Source of the DNA: CAYVIB01 sp964451365
Lineage (GTDB): Bacteria > Pseudomonadota > Gammaproteobacteria > Pseudomonadales > Cellvibrionaceae
NCBI GenBank assembly: GCA_964451365.1
Contig: CAYVIB010000018.1
Location: 1-64,000, forward strand
Reading direction: 5' to 3'
Length of the DNA: 64,000 nt
The number at the start of each line of letters is the position of its first letter. The stretch's first letter is position 1. The position numbers were made by a program, and so were the translations under genes. Shown piece by piece: positions 26,639-35,604 of this stretch. The notes beneath the pieces are model-generated. The model did not search any database and was not told the DNA's origin. It worked only from the letters and a program-made list of their open reading frames with translations.

Positions 26639-27397
26639 ATGCAAATCCTTTGTGATACCCACACTCACACCGTCGCCAGCACGCACGCTTACAGCACGGT
26701 TCACGATTACTGGCAGGTGGCGGCCGAGCGCGGAGTCAAATTGTTCGCCGTTACCGATCACGCGCCCACCATGCCTGACGGGCCGCACTTCTGGCACTTC
26801 GGCAATATGAAGGTGCTCCCCAGAATCGCTAACGACATCGCCATGTTGCGCGGCATCGAAGCCAATATTCTGCCGGATTTAAGCGGTGTTGATATTTCTT
26901 CCACGCTTAACGATTATCTCGATATCGCCATCGCCAGTTTCCACGAGCCGGTATTTTCGCCGGTGGACAGAAATACACATACCAGGGCGGCCATCGCCGC
27001 ATTTGAATCCGGATTTATTCAAGTTTTCGGCCATCCGGGCAACCCGAGCTTTCCCGTCCACGAAGAGGAAATTGTGCGTGCGGCGAAGGATAATAATGTG
27101 GTGATTGAAATTAATAACAGTTCCCTTACCCATTCGAGGGCGGGTAGTGAGCCAAACTGCATTCGCTTTCTCGAATTGATTGATAAGCTCGACTGGAAAG
27201 TGGTGTTTGCCAGCGATTCACACAGCGCGTTTCATCTGGGTGTTGTCGATCAATGCATTGTCAAGGCGCGGGAAGTGGGTTTTCCTTCCGAGCGAGTGCT
27301 GTCCGTAACGCCGAAAAGGCTACTGGATTTTCTGGCGGAACACGATAAGCCGGTGGTGGGCGAGTTGAGCGAGTGGGCGGAGAATATTCCTACCTGA
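26639..27397 (+). CDS. PHP-domain phosphatase/hydrolase, YcdX-like
   Basis: A 252-residue metal-dependent hydrolase of the PHP family. Metal ligands appear in DTHTHTVASTHAYST, FAVTDHAP, the Glu in RGIEANIL, ASFHEPVF, VFGHPGNPSF and ASDSHSAFHLG. The pattern fits the trinuclear-zinc YcdX group, which has phosphatase activity. It lies 62 bp after the sigma operon on the same strand. Confidence 0.9.
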   Translation: MQILCDTHTHTVASTHAYSTVHDYWQVAAERGVKLFAVTDHAPTMPDGPHFWHFGNMKVLPRIANDIAMLRGIEANILPDLSGVDISSTLNDYLDIAIASFHEPVFSPVDRNTHTRAAIAAFESGFIQVFGHPGNPSFPVHEEEIVRAAKDNNVVIEINNSSLTHSRAGSEPNCIRFLELIDKLDWKVVFASDSHSAFHLGVVDQCIVKAREVGFPSERVLSVTPKRLLDFLAEHDKPVVGELSEWAENIPT

Positions 27398-27468
27398 CGA
27401 CTATCACCTGCTTGCCAGGACGCCAGTCGTGAACACGTCCGCAAGCCGGCACTGGTGAAATCGCCGGG

Positions 27469-28413
27469 CTACGCCGGTAACGGGTTTTCCGTTTGCCGTG
27501 CTTGTTCCGCCGGTTTCTTCGATCCTTCAACGCCCGGCGAGATAACTTCGAGCGCATCCGGTAAAACCTCGAAAACTGCCGGGGTGTGAGTCACCGGTTC
27601 GCCATCGGCATCTATTTCCATCGACTTGCGGGTTTTAATTTCAATTCTGCGTCCCGTTGCGCAAAATGTTCTTTGGGTCAAGCGTTGCTTGCCGTTGCGC
27701 AACAGCGGCGACAGCAAAAGCAGCGACCAAAAACTTTGCGGTTTCAGACTGTAAAGACACAAAAGTCCGTCATTGATACTGGCATTTTCGTCGATAATGT
27801 TACCGCCGCCGTAATAACGGCCGTTGCCCACGGCGATATGCATCGACTTTAATTTATAGCGCTTGCCATCGATTGTTACCGCTGCGCGAAACACCTGCTT
27901 GCGCTGCATGGCGTTGAACAGCGCTTTAAGGTAACTCAACACGCCCCACCGTTTTTTAATTTCCGGTGTAAGTTCGTGAGTCACTTTTACACCCAGTCCG
28001 ATGTTGGCCGCATTAAAAAAATAGCGCCCGTTAACCACGGCCAGATCAATTTTATGTCTGCGGTTGACGGCAATGGAGCGGCAGGCCCCGGAAATATCCG
28101 TCGGCAGTTCCAGTGAGCGCGCCAGGTCGTTGGCCGTGCCCAGGGGAAGAATGGCGAATGGCAGCTTGTAGCGATAAAGTGTTTCGGCCGCTGAGCTCAC
28201 GGTGCCATCGCCGCCCGCCAGAATAACCAGGTCAATCCGCTGTCGATGCATCGTGATAAGTTCGCCCGTTTCCTTTGAGCCGTGGGATTTCACCTTTATA
28301 AGCCTGATACCGTTTTCTTCCAGCAGGGAAAGGCAATCGCTGAACTCCGCGTCGCCACCGCGCCGGCTTCTCGGATTGATAATGACCAGGGCGGTAAACT
28401 GAACTGACGGCAT
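27469..28413 (-). CDS. Diacylglycerol/lipid kinase (YegS-like)
   Basis: A 314-residue kinase of the DAGK catalytic family. It begins with ALVIINPRSRRGGD, contains the nucleotide-binding LVILAGGDGTVSSAAE, ILPLGTANDLARSLELP, and FFNAANIGLGVKVTHEL. It is expected to phosphorylate a diacylglycerol or other lipid at the inner membrane. It follows a PAP2-type phosphatase and a small membrane ORF by only 5 bp, suggesting an operon for a lipid phosphorylation/dephosphorylation pair. Confidence 0.9.
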   Translation of the reverse strand: MPSVQFTALVIINPRSRRGGDAEFSDCLSLLEENGIRLIKVKSHGSKETGELITMHRQRIDLVILAGGDGTVSSAAETLYRYKLPFAILPLGTANDLARSLELPTDISGACRSIAVNRRHKIDLAVVNGRYFFNAANIGLGVKVTHELTPEIKKRWGVLSYLKALFNAMQRKQVFRAAVTIDGKRYKLKSMHIAVGNGRYYGGGNIIDENASINDGLLCLYSLKPQSFWSLLLLSPLLRNGKQRLTQRTFCATGRRIEIKTRKSMEIDADGEPVTHTPAVFEVLPDALEVISPGVEGSKKPAEQARQTENPLPA

Positions 28414-28418
28414 ATGTT

Positions 28419-28610
28419 TTATATCGATGAGGTGTGGATTTTTTGGTGGAAGGATTCAAGCACGCCGTACATGCCGAACGCAAATAGTCCGGCAACAGCG
28501 ACCGCAATGTTGATAAGCCAAGTGCCGACAATTAAATAAATAACGCCTCGAGTCGCGTAACCCGTGTTGGTAAACCATTTAAAATTTTCTTTCACCGCAA
28601 TTTTATTCAT
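28419..28610 (-). CDS. Short DUF1206-like membrane protein, probably a deletion remnant
   Basis: Only 63 residues. The start (FTNTGYATRGVIYLIVG) matches the first repeat of DUF1206 membrane proteins, which normally have about 260 residues and three repeats, while the end (AGLFAFGMYGVLESFHQKI) resembles the last repeat. The two ends appear fused in frame with the centre missing. GAGG lies 9 nt before the ATG, so it may still be translated as a 2-TM peptide. It sits between the PAP2 and lipid kinase genes. Confidence 0.6.
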   Translation of the reverse strand: MNKIAVKENFKWFTNTGYATRGVIYLIVGTWLINIAVAVAGLFAFGMYGVLESFHQKIHTSSI

Positions 28611-28630
28611 TGCGTTCGCCTCGCCTCTGC

Positions 28631-29488
28631 CTAACGTTCGGCTGTTGAATCATCCGGCTGATTTTCAACCTTTCCACGGCTTTGCAACCAGCGCGCCAAC
28701 AGCCAGCACAACAGCGCCCAGCCGGTGCCTGCCGTCCAGCCGGCCAAAACATCGGTCGGCCAGTGAACACCCAGGTAAACCCGGCTCAGGCCAACCGCAA
28801 AAATTGTAATAATTGCAAAGTTCAAAATAAAAATTTTGATCCGGCGGCGTGAATGGATGCGTGCCAGTAGCGCAGCTATCGTCAAGTAAACACTGGATGA
28901 GTGCATGGAGTGGCCGCTGGGAAAACTGGCGGTATACACGGCTGTTTCGTGTGGGACGATCTCGGGTCTGGCCCTGTCGATCAACTCTTTTAATCCGGAA
29001 CTTAATGCAATGGCACCCAGTGCGACAACTAACACCAGCAACGCAAAACGTTTTTTTTCCATCAACAATAAATAACCCGTCGCCGCCGCGGTAAACCACA
29101 GCAGTACCGGAATGCTTCCCAGCGCGGTGAAATCGCGTGCGGTTTCCTCCAGCCAGCCCGGCCCCAGGGGGTCGCTGGTGTCGGCACCGTTGCGCATGGA
29201 AAGTAAAAGCGTGCGATCGAATTCATGGGGTGCGCCGGCCCGTGCGTAGTCGGCAAGCTCGACAAAACCCCACGCAATCGCCGCTAAAATAAATGAAACA
29301 AAAATGATTAAAAATTCTGTTTTCGATAATTTGTTCAATATGTTGATCCTCTGTGGCGCGAAATTATGCGGCACGGGGAATTCCGCCGTAATTCGTTGCC
29401 AGCTTTTTTGAAGCCTTTTGGGCAAAGTTTGTTCCAGCCAAACGTATTTGCCAAAAATATCGCGACGCCGCTGAATGCCAGTAGACAT
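28631..29488 (-). CDS. PAP2-family phosphatidic acid phosphatase
   Basis: A 285-residue membrane phosphatase with about six TM helices. The three catalytic motifs are complete: KELIDRARP, SFPSGHSM and SRVYLGVHWPTDVLAG, containing the two catalytic histidines. Substrates are lipid phosphates or undecaprenyl pyrophosphate. A cytoplasmic N-terminus of about 55 residues is longer than usual. It heads the operon that ends with the lipid kinase. Confidence 0.92.
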   Translation of the reverse strand: MSTGIQRRRDIFGKYVWLEQTLPKRLQKSWQRITAEFPVPHNFAPQRINILNKLSKTEFLIIFVSFILAAIAWGFVELADYARAGAPHEFDRTLLLSMRNGADTSDPLGPGWLEETARDFTALGSIPVLLWFTAAATGYLLLMEKKRFALLVLVVALGAIALSSGLKELIDRARPEIVPHETAVYTASFPSGHSMHSSSVYLTIAALLARIHSRRRIKIFILNFAIITIFAVGLSRVYLGVHWPTDVLAGWTAGTGWALLCWLLARWLQSRGKVENQPDDSTAER

Positions 29489-29536
29489 TGGTAAGGCGGG
29501 TAATTAAGCTTGTCCGCCGGACTATAAGAAAAGAAT

Positions 29537-29566
29537 GGGCGCCGGATCAGGTGCGCCCGTCTTTTT
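29537..29566 (+). terminator. Terminator-like hairpin in the xylanase leader
   Basis: GGGCGC and GCGCCC arms separated by 10 nt are followed by GTCTTTTT, 35 bp before the xylanase ATG. No plus-strand gene lies upstream, because the neighbour is divergent. The hairpin therefore lies in the xylanase 5' leader or marks its promoter-proximal limit, which suggests attenuation. Confidence 0.45.
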
Positions 29567-29600
29567 AATCACGTTTGCGAAAACACACAATGGGGGAAAT

Positions 29601-32531
29601 ATGAAAAGTATACGGAAACGCCCTGCCCCGGCATCGGTTTGGGCAGGCTTAACGGCACTTGTCGCAGGCGTATTCGCCTCGGCAGGTTATGCGCAAGTCA
29701 ACGGGCCAACCGGCAGTTGTGGCTATACGGTCAGTAGCGGTACCTATAGTGTCTGGCCGGGTGGTTATCAGGCCTGGGTTGATGTCAAAAACGTCTCTGG
29801 TGAAACCGCGACTGATTTTGAAGTGCTGGTTGATATTGGTGACGCCACTATTACCGGCGGCCATCTGGCGGAATACGAGCAGGTGGAGGACGGTTATCTG
29901 GTCAGCGCGCCCTCCTGGCTGCAGTACCAGAAAATCCGACCGGGCAAGCGCTACCGTTTCCAGTTCAATGCCGGTTCCGAATACGACGGTGTCGAGCCCT
30001 ACCTGATTTCCATTAACGGCGTACCCTGCGATCTGGAAGCGCCGGAAGTGACGCTAAGCGCTGGCGAGAAATTTTTTGTTACTGAAAATACACTGACTCT
30101 CACCGCCAATGCGAGTGACAATGTCGCGGTTCGCCGTGTGGTCTTCGAAAGAAATGGCGACGTGGTGGGCGAGGACTCCGAAGCGCCGTTTGAGCTGGAA
30201 GTGGATGTTACCGAGGCGCTCAATGGCTTTCACCTCTACACCGCCACGGCTTATGACCCCAGTGGCAACGCCGCCGCTTCCGCGCCGGAACGTGTATTCG
30301 TGGCCATTGACAACAAGTTTCTTGGTACCGCGCCCGGCGGCCCGGAAGATTATGAGCACCTGCTGACCTACTTCAACCAGTTGACACCGGAGAACGCCGG
30401 CAAGTGGGGAAGCGTGGAAGCTGAGCGCGATGTGATGACCTGGGAAGCGCTCGATATCGCCTACAACTTTGCCCGCGAGAACGGCATTCCATTCAAGTTC
30501 CACACCTTGCTGTGGGGCCAGCAGCAGCCTGGCTGGATAGAGGAGCTGCCCGCCGGGGAACAGCTGGCTGAAATCGAGGAATGGATGGCCGCCGTCGCGG
30601 CGCGCTACCCGGACCTGGAAATGATCGAAGTGATCAACGAGCCATTGCACGCGCCGCCGCCCTACCTAGAAGCACTGGGCGGTGCCGGTGAGACCGGTTG
30701 GGACTGGGTAATTACCGGGTTTGAACTGGCGCGCGAGTATTTCCCCGAGTCGCAATTGATTCTCAACGATTACCAGATTCTGCACCTGCCTCAATTTACC
30801 CAGGACTATCTGGAAATAATCACGGTGTTGCAGGAGCGCGACCTGATCGACGCCATCGGCCTGCAGGCGCACTTTCTTGAACGAGCAGATGTACCCGTGG
30901 TGGCGGCGAACCTGGATACGCTGGCGGCAACCGGCCTGCCGATTTATATCTCCGAATTCGATCTGAACTTCGAAAACGACGCCCGCCACGCGAATGTGTT
31001 TCGGGACCTGTTTACCGTGTTCTGGGAAAACCCGGCGGTGGCCGGCATTACCCATTGGGGTCACCTGCAGGGCAGTATCTGGCGAACCAATGCCTACTTG
31101 ATTCGCAGTGACGGCAGCACCCGGCCCGCGCTGGACTGGGTCGTGTGTTACCTGGGCGGCAGTACCGACTGCAGCGTGCCGGAATACATTCCCGAGGGCT
31201 GGCAGGGCGACGAATACGGCGTGACGCTGGAAGCCGAGGAGTATGACAATGGCGACGGCGTGGTGGCGTTGGGCGGCGTCGTGGCTTATACCGACGACGG
31301 CGACTGGATTTCCTACTCCGACGTCGAGTTCCAGGAAACCTGGGACACCTTCTGGGTGACCTACGCCAAAGGCAACACGGAAGTGGGAACAATTTCAGTC
31401 CATCTGGGCAGCCTGGAAAGCGATCCTGTCGTTACCGTTGAATTGCCGCCCACCGCCGGCTGGGGCAGTCCGAACACCATCGAAGTCACCTGGCCGATCG
31501 TAGTTGGTACCCAGGATGTCTTTATCCGGTTCAACAATATCAGCGGTGTGGCCAACCTCGATAGCGTCCGTTTCGGCACCCCGCGTCCGACCTCCAATAT
31601 CAACCTGGTGGTGGACGGCGGCTTCGAGGATTCCGCCATCAGCGGCTGGCAGTCCTGGAACGGCTCCACCCTGGCCTTGACCACCGGTGAAGTCTTCGCC
31701 GGTAACCAGAGCCTGCTGGTGACCGACCGCCCCAACACCAACCAGTACGCCGTTTACAGCCTTACCAGCGTGGTCAGCCCCGGTACCACCTACGCGGTGA
31801 GCGCCCAGGCCCTGCACACGGGGACGGAAGCCGACACCCTGCGTCTGGCGGCCAAGGTGGAGTGTACGGCCGAGACCGCGCCCGAGGGCCACAACACCTA
31901 CCCCTGGTTGCAAAACCTCAGCAATGTGCCTTCCGGTGAGTGGACCCAACTGTCGGCCAACCTGGTGATTCCGGATTGCGATATCGTCGATGTGGCCATC
32001 TTCTTCGAGGGCACTTCCGTCGGTGTGGATGTGTACCTGGACGAAGTGGCCGTGGTGCCGCCCGGCGAGAACCTGGTGGCCAACGGCGGCTTCGAATCCG
32101 GGGTTGCCGGCTGGTCCGCCTGGAATGGTTCGACCCTCAGCGCCTCCGGCGACCAGGCCTTCAGTGGCAGCCAGAGCCTGTACGCCACCAACCGGCCGGA
32201 CACCGCGCAATACGCGGTTTACAACCTGACCGGCGCAGTCAGTGCCGGCAATACTTATTCGGTGAGCGCCCAGGCCCTGCACACGGGGGCGGAAGCCGAC
32301 ACCCTGCGTCTGGCGGCCAAGGTGGAATGCACGGCCGAGACCGCGCCCGAGGGTCACAATACCTATCCGTGGTTGCGGAACACCAGTGGCGTGGCGCCGC
32401 TGGAGTGGACGCAGCTTGCCGCCGACCTGGTCATTCCGGATTGTGATATCGTGGACGTGGCGATATTTTTCGAGGGAACGTCGGCCGGCGTGGATGTTTA
32501 TATCGATGACGTTGCGGTGCTGCCGAACTGA
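29601..32531 (+). CDS. Multi-domain secreted GH10 endo-beta-1,4-xylanase
   Basis: A 976-residue secreted enzyme. Order of parts: signal peptide (1-31); a CBM2-like module (about 40-143, with flanking Cys40 and Cys143); an Ig-like domain (about 147-234); the GH10 barrel (about 235-515) with acid/base Glu347 in MIEVINEPLH, LILNDYQIL, and nucleophile Glu452 in ISEFDLNF; a CBM6-like module (about 543-658, LEAEEYDNGDG and YTDDGDWISY); and two near-identical CBM4_9/CBM22-like modules (from 668 and 824). It should cleave xylan outside the cell, bound to the plant wall. The ATG at 29601 is preferred because the hydrophobic signal follows and GGGGG precedes it; an in-frame start at 29535 would add 22 unlikely residues. 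Confidence 0.96.
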   Translation: MKSIRKRPAPASVWAGLTALVAGVFASAGYAQVNGPTGSCGYTVSSGTYSVWPGGYQAWVDVKNVSGETATDFEVLVDIGDATITGGHLAEYEQVEDGYLVSAPSWLQYQKIRPGKRYRFQFNAGSEYDGVEPYLISINGVPCDLEAPEVTLSAGEKFFVTENTLTLTANASDNVAVRRVVFERNGDVVGEDSEAPFELEVDVTEALNGFHLYTATAYDPSGNAAASAPERVFVAIDNKFLGTAPGGPEDYEHLLTYFNQLTPENAGKWGSVEAERDVMTWEALDIAYNFARENGIPFKFHTLLWGQQQPGWIEELPAGEQLAEIEEWMAAVAARYPDLEMIEVINEPLHAPPPYLEALGGAGETGWDWVITGFELAREYFPESQLILNDYQILHLPQFTQDYLEIITVLQERDLIDAIGLQAHFLERADVPVVAANLDTLAATGLPIYISEFDLNFENDARHANVFRDLFTVFWENPAVAGITHWGHLQGSIWRTNAYLIRSDGSTRPALDWVVCYLGGSTDCSVPEYIPEGWQGDEYGVTLEAEEYDNGDGVVALGGVVAYTDDGDWISYSDVEFQETWDTFWVTYAKGNTEVGTISVHLGSLESDPVVTVELPPTAGWGSPNTIEVTWPIVVGTQDVFIRFNNISGVANLDSVRFGTPRPTSNINLVVDGGFEDSAISGWQSWNGSTLALTTGEVFAGNQSLLVTDRPNTNQYAVYSLTSVVSPGTTYAVSAQALHTGTEADTLRLAAKVECTAETAPEGHNTYPWLQNLSNVPSGEWTQLSANLVIPDCDIVDVAIFFEGTSVGVDVYLDEVAVVPPGENLVANGGFESGVAGWSAWNGSTLSASGDQAFSGSQSLYATNRPDTAQYAVYNLTGAVSAGNTYSVSAQALHTGAEADTLRLAAKVECTAETAPEGHNTYPWLRNTSGVAPLEWTQLAADLVIPDCDIVDVAIFFEGTSAGVDVYIDDVAVLPN
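31602..32528 (+). repeat. Tandem 468-bp duplication of a CBM module in the xylanase
   Basis: The two C-terminal carbohydrate-binding modules start at NLVVDGGFED and NLVANGGFES, exactly 156 codons apart. The stretches around 31800-31915 and 32268-32383 are almost identical at the DNA level (EADTLRLAAKVECTAETAPE in both), pointing to a fairly recent duplication or gene conversion. Confidence 0.9.
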
Positions 32532-32561
32532 TTTGTAAACAAATAGTTTTTCTCTTTCAAG

Positions 32562-32590
32562 ACCAGCCCTTTAGCGAGGGCTGGTTTTTT
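32562..32590 (+). terminator. Rho-independent terminator of the xylanase gene
   Basis: The arms ACCAGCCCT and AGGGCTGGT close a short loop and are followed by TTTTTT, about 30 bp after the xylanase stop. Confidence 0.92.
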
Positions 32591-32719
32591 AATGCCTAAG
32601 TTTTTTAGTTAGAGACGATCGATGTAAGACAATTTAACAGCATAGTCTTCGCGCAATATTTCGTATTGATAACAAAAAAGAATTCCTTTTCCTGCACCGA
32701 TCGTGCTCTGAACCTGGAA

Positions 32720-32993
32720 TTAAAGTCGGTCAAAATGATATTCGCCAACAGGAACTGCATACGCCGGAGGAGACTTACTGGTCCGCTCCACCATTAAAAG
32801 CCTGGAAAAAGTTATTCCCGCTGATACAGCTTATTCGCATTCATCGCTCTATTATTGTCAACCTTAACAGCATAGAACGAAGAGCCTGCCATCCGGCAGC
32901 GGCAAGGTGGTGTTAAAGAGCGGGGACAGTGTTCCCATCAGCAAGCGATATTTAACCGGGCTGCACGGTCAACAGCCCAATATGCTGAACTAG
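32720..32993 (+). pseudogene. Decayed LytTR-type DNA-binding domain
   Basis: Pieces of a LytTR domain occur in three reading frames: DLLVRSTIKSLEKVIP (about 32772-32819), then LIRIHRSIIVNLNSIE (about 32824-32871) in another frame, then GKVVLKSGDSVPISKRYLTG (about 32902-32961) up to a stop at 32991-32993. The order and spacing match the end of a LytTR response regulator. Frameshifts and a missing N-terminal receiver make it a pseudogene. An intact LytTR regulator lies at 46346-47047, but the remnant's C-terminus (SKRYLTGL) differs, so it was another paralogue. Confidence 0.75.
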
Positions 32994-33213
32994 TTTTAGC
33001 TTTTCCTTTCGCTCTTCCACATTCCAGAGTTCCACCGGTCCCGTCCCAATCGCTGAACCTCTTCCGCTCTGTGCCATACTTGTAGAGCGCGACTAAATAA
33101 AATGGTTAAAGGCTCTCACTAATCCCGGAACAGGGACATTTATCCCATCCAAACGTAAATTTCTCCTGGCCTGCGCTAAGATTCATCCATAGTTCTTAAT
33201 CGAGACGTATCCG
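32994..33213. other. Intergenic region
   Basis: About 220 bp between the LytTR remnant and the gluconate-dehydrogenase-like operon. No gene is supported; the operon promoter presumably lies here. Confidence 0.3.
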
Positions 33214-33807
33214 ATGTTTGACCAAAATATACACCCCCCGGGCCTGACCCGTAGGGGCCTGTTGAAAGCCCTTACCGCCACTTGCGCCGGACTGCTGGCT
33301 CCCAATGCCCTGTCCGGTATTTTTTCCGCTCCGGCGGAAGGCGCCGGGGGCAAAACCTTCTCCGATACGCAGTTGGCCGTGCTCAGGCATATGGCCAACG
33401 TTATTCTTCCGGCGTCGGATACGCCGGGGGCCGGGGATGCCGGCTGCCATTACTATATTGACGACCAACTGGCCCGCTGCCGGGAACCGGAAGAGGCAAG
33501 GAAATTTAACCGGCAGTTTGACCGCGTGGAAAACCTGATCCAAAAGCACTGGCATAAAAATTACGCCGAATTGTCGGCAAAGCGGCAGGAAGAGATCATG
33601 CGCGCGCTTTCCACCGGCCAGGCCCCCTTTACGCCCGGCGATGTGGAATTTTTTGCCAACCTCAGAAGCCTGGTAATTCTCGGCTATTACACCTCGGAAG
33701 TTGGCGGTTCGAAAGAGCTTGTTTATCTGCCGGTTCCCGGAGGATACGACGGCGACTTTAAGCTCAGCGCCAACAATAACCGCGCTTTCTCTCCCTTTGT
33801 TTATTGA
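33214..33807 (+). CDS. Gluconate 2-dehydrogenase subunit 3 family protein (Tat signal)
   Basis: A 197-residue exported protein with a twin-arginine leader (TRRGLLKALTATCAGLLAP). The mature part contains FSDTQLAVLRHMANVILPASDTPGAGDAG, in parts, and VEFFANLRSLVILGYYTSEVGG, typical of the small gamma subunit of membrane-bound sugar/gluconate dehydrogenases. The subunit rides with its flavoprotein partner through the Tat system. The flavoprotein gene follows 10 bp downstream. Confidence 0.88.
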   Translation: MFDQNIHPPGLTRRGLLKALTATCAGLLAPNALSGIFSAPAEGAGGKTFSDTQLAVLRHMANVILPASDTPGAGDAGCHYYIDDQLARCREPEEARKFNRQFDRVENLIQKHWHKNYAELSAKRQEEIMRALSTGQAPFTPGDVEFFANLRSLVILGYYTSEVGGSKELVYLPVPGGYDGDFKLSANNNRAFSPFVY

Positions 33808-33817
33808 GTAGTTGAAA

Positions 33818-35542
33818 ATGATTGACCCGTTTTTGATTAACGAAACTTCGCAAAAATTCGATGCGATTGTTGTTGGCTCTGGCATTACCGGAGGATGGGC
33901 GGCCAAGGAACTGTGCGAGAAGGGACTCAAGGTGCTGCTGGTGGAGCGCGGAAGGCCGGTGAAACACCAGAAGGATTATGTGGGCGAGGGAAAGCCGCCG
34001 TGGGAATTCGAGCACCGGGGTGCGGTGGAACAGCGCCTGGTGGATGACCAGTATTATGTGCAGCGAAAATGTTATGCATTTAACGAAGCGACGAAACATT
34101 TTTTTGGCAACGACCGCGACCTGCCGTACACCACCGCCGAAGGCACCCGGTTTGACTGGATTCGCGGCAACCAGCTCGGCGGCAAATCCATTACCTGGCA
34201 CCGGCAGAGTTTCCGGATGAGCGAGCTGGACTTCGAGGAAAACCGGCGCGATGGCCACGGTGTGGACTGGCCTATCCGGTACAAGGATCTGGCTCCCTGG
34301 TATTCCCATGTGGAAAAATTTATCGGGGTCTCCGGCGGCAAGGACAATGTCGCCACGCTGCCGGACGGGGATTTTCTTCCGCCATTTGAATTGAATGCGG
34401 TGGAGCGCCATGCGAAAAAGCTGATCGAGAAAAAATTTCCCGACCGCAAGTTTGTGCAGGGGCGTTGCGCGCATTTAAGCCAGCCCACGCAGTTTTTTCT
34501 CGACCAGGGGCGCTACCAATGCCAGGCGAGAAACCAGTGCCAGCGCGGTTGTTCTTTCGGCGCGTATTTTTCCACGCTCAGCTCCACACTGCCGGCGGCG
34601 ATTAAAACCAACAATCTTTCCATTGCCTGCCACAGTGTCGTTCACAGCCTGATATACGACGATAAAACCAATCGGGTTACCGGCGTGAATGTTATCGACG
34701 AGGAAACCATGGCGACGCGGGAGTACCGTGCGAACATGGTATTCCTCTGCGCATCGACGCTGGGCACAACGCAGATCATGCTCAATTCCAAATCCGCTGC
34801 TTTCCCGACAGGAATGGCCAACTCGTCCGGCGCGCTGGGGCATTACCTGATGGACCACATCTATAACGCCAGCGCGCACGGCCAGGTGGACGGATTTGAA
34901 GATGACTATTACAAGGGCAATCGTCCCACGGGTCCGATCGTCCCGCGTTACCGCAACCTGAAAAAGCAAACGGAAAAATATTTGCGCGGTTATTTCCTGC
35001 GCGCGGGTGCGATGCGGTTGAGTGTTACTCACGCGCTGGGTTCGACCGATTACGGCGCCGATCTTAAACAACGCCTGCGGAAACCGGGGCCCTGGGGGTT
35101 CTGGTGGGGGGGCTCCGGCGAGATGTTGCCGCGCTATGAAAACAAGGTAACGCTGCACCCGGAAAAAACGGACAAGTGGGGCATTCCGCAGTTGCTGATC
35201 GACTGCAAGTGGTCGGACAACGATTATGCGATGATGGAAGCCATGGCGGACGATTGTGTTGAAATGCTTGAAACCATCGGTGCAAAAAATATAACCCGAA
35301 ATATCACTGATGCGCCGCCGGGACTGACAATCCACGAGATGGGCACCGCCCGCATGGGACGGGACCCCAAAACTTCTGTATTGAACGGCTACAATCAAAG
35401 CCACGATGTTCCCAACCTGTTTGTCACCGATGGGGCCTGCATGGCGTCGTCAGCGCACCAGAATCCGTCATTGACTTATATGGCGTTAACCGCCAGGGCG
35501 GCCAATTACGCGGTGGAGCAATACAAAAATAAAAAAATTTAG
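33818..35542 (+). CDS. GMC-family FAD-dependent oxidoreductase (gluconate dehydrogenase-like)
   Basis: A 574-residue flavoprotein with an N-terminal Rossmann motif (AIVVGSGITGGWAAKELCEKG, in parts VVGSGITGG) and ERGR acidic end. Cysteine-containing CQARNQCQRGCSFG resembles the iron-sulfur/Cys region of membrane-bound gluconate/fructose dehydrogenases. The C-terminal catalytic part has MGTARMGRDPKTSVL and SSAHQNPSLTYMALTARAA with the GMC His and Asn. It should oxidise a sugar or sugar acid in the periplasm, exported by its Tat-signal partner. The third, cytochrome c subunit of classical complexes is absent here. The ATG at 33818 is used; a TTG lies two codons upstream. Confidence 0.9.
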   Translation: MIDPFLINETSQKFDAIVVGSGITGGWAAKELCEKGLKVLLVERGRPVKHQKDYVGEGKPPWEFEHRGAVEQRLVDDQYYVQRKCYAFNEATKHFFGNDRDLPYTTAEGTRFDWIRGNQLGGKSITWHRQSFRMSELDFEENRRDGHGVDWPIRYKDLAPWYSHVEKFIGVSGGKDNVATLPDGDFLPPFELNAVERHAKKLIEKKFPDRKFVQGRCAHLSQPTQFFLDQGRYQCQARNQCQRGCSFGAYFSTLSSTLPAAIKTNNLSIACHSVVHSLIYDDKTNRVTGVNVIDEETMATREYRANMVFLCASTLGTTQIMLNSKSAAFPTGMANSSGALGHYLMDHIYNASAHGQVDGFEDDYYKGNRPTGPIVPRYRNLKKQTEKYLRGYFLRAGAMRLSVTHALGSTDYGADLKQRLRKPGPWGFWWGGSGEMLPRYENKVTLHPEKTDKWGIPQLLIDCKWSDNDYAMMEAMADDCVEMLETIGAKNITRNITDAPPGLTIHEMGTARMGRDPKTSVLNGYNQSHDVPNLFVTDGACMASSAHQNPSLTYMALTARAANYAVEQYKNKKI

Positions 35543-35604
35543 GAGCTGCCGTTTTTTTAACGGCGGTCCCGGCCATTTTTATAATTAAGAATAAGGTCTG
35601 CCTG

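Noticed and set aside
31395..32357. Minus-strand open frame of 320 codons opposite the xylanase CBM modules
   Set aside because: Its internal repetition only mirrors the duplicated CBM coding sequence.
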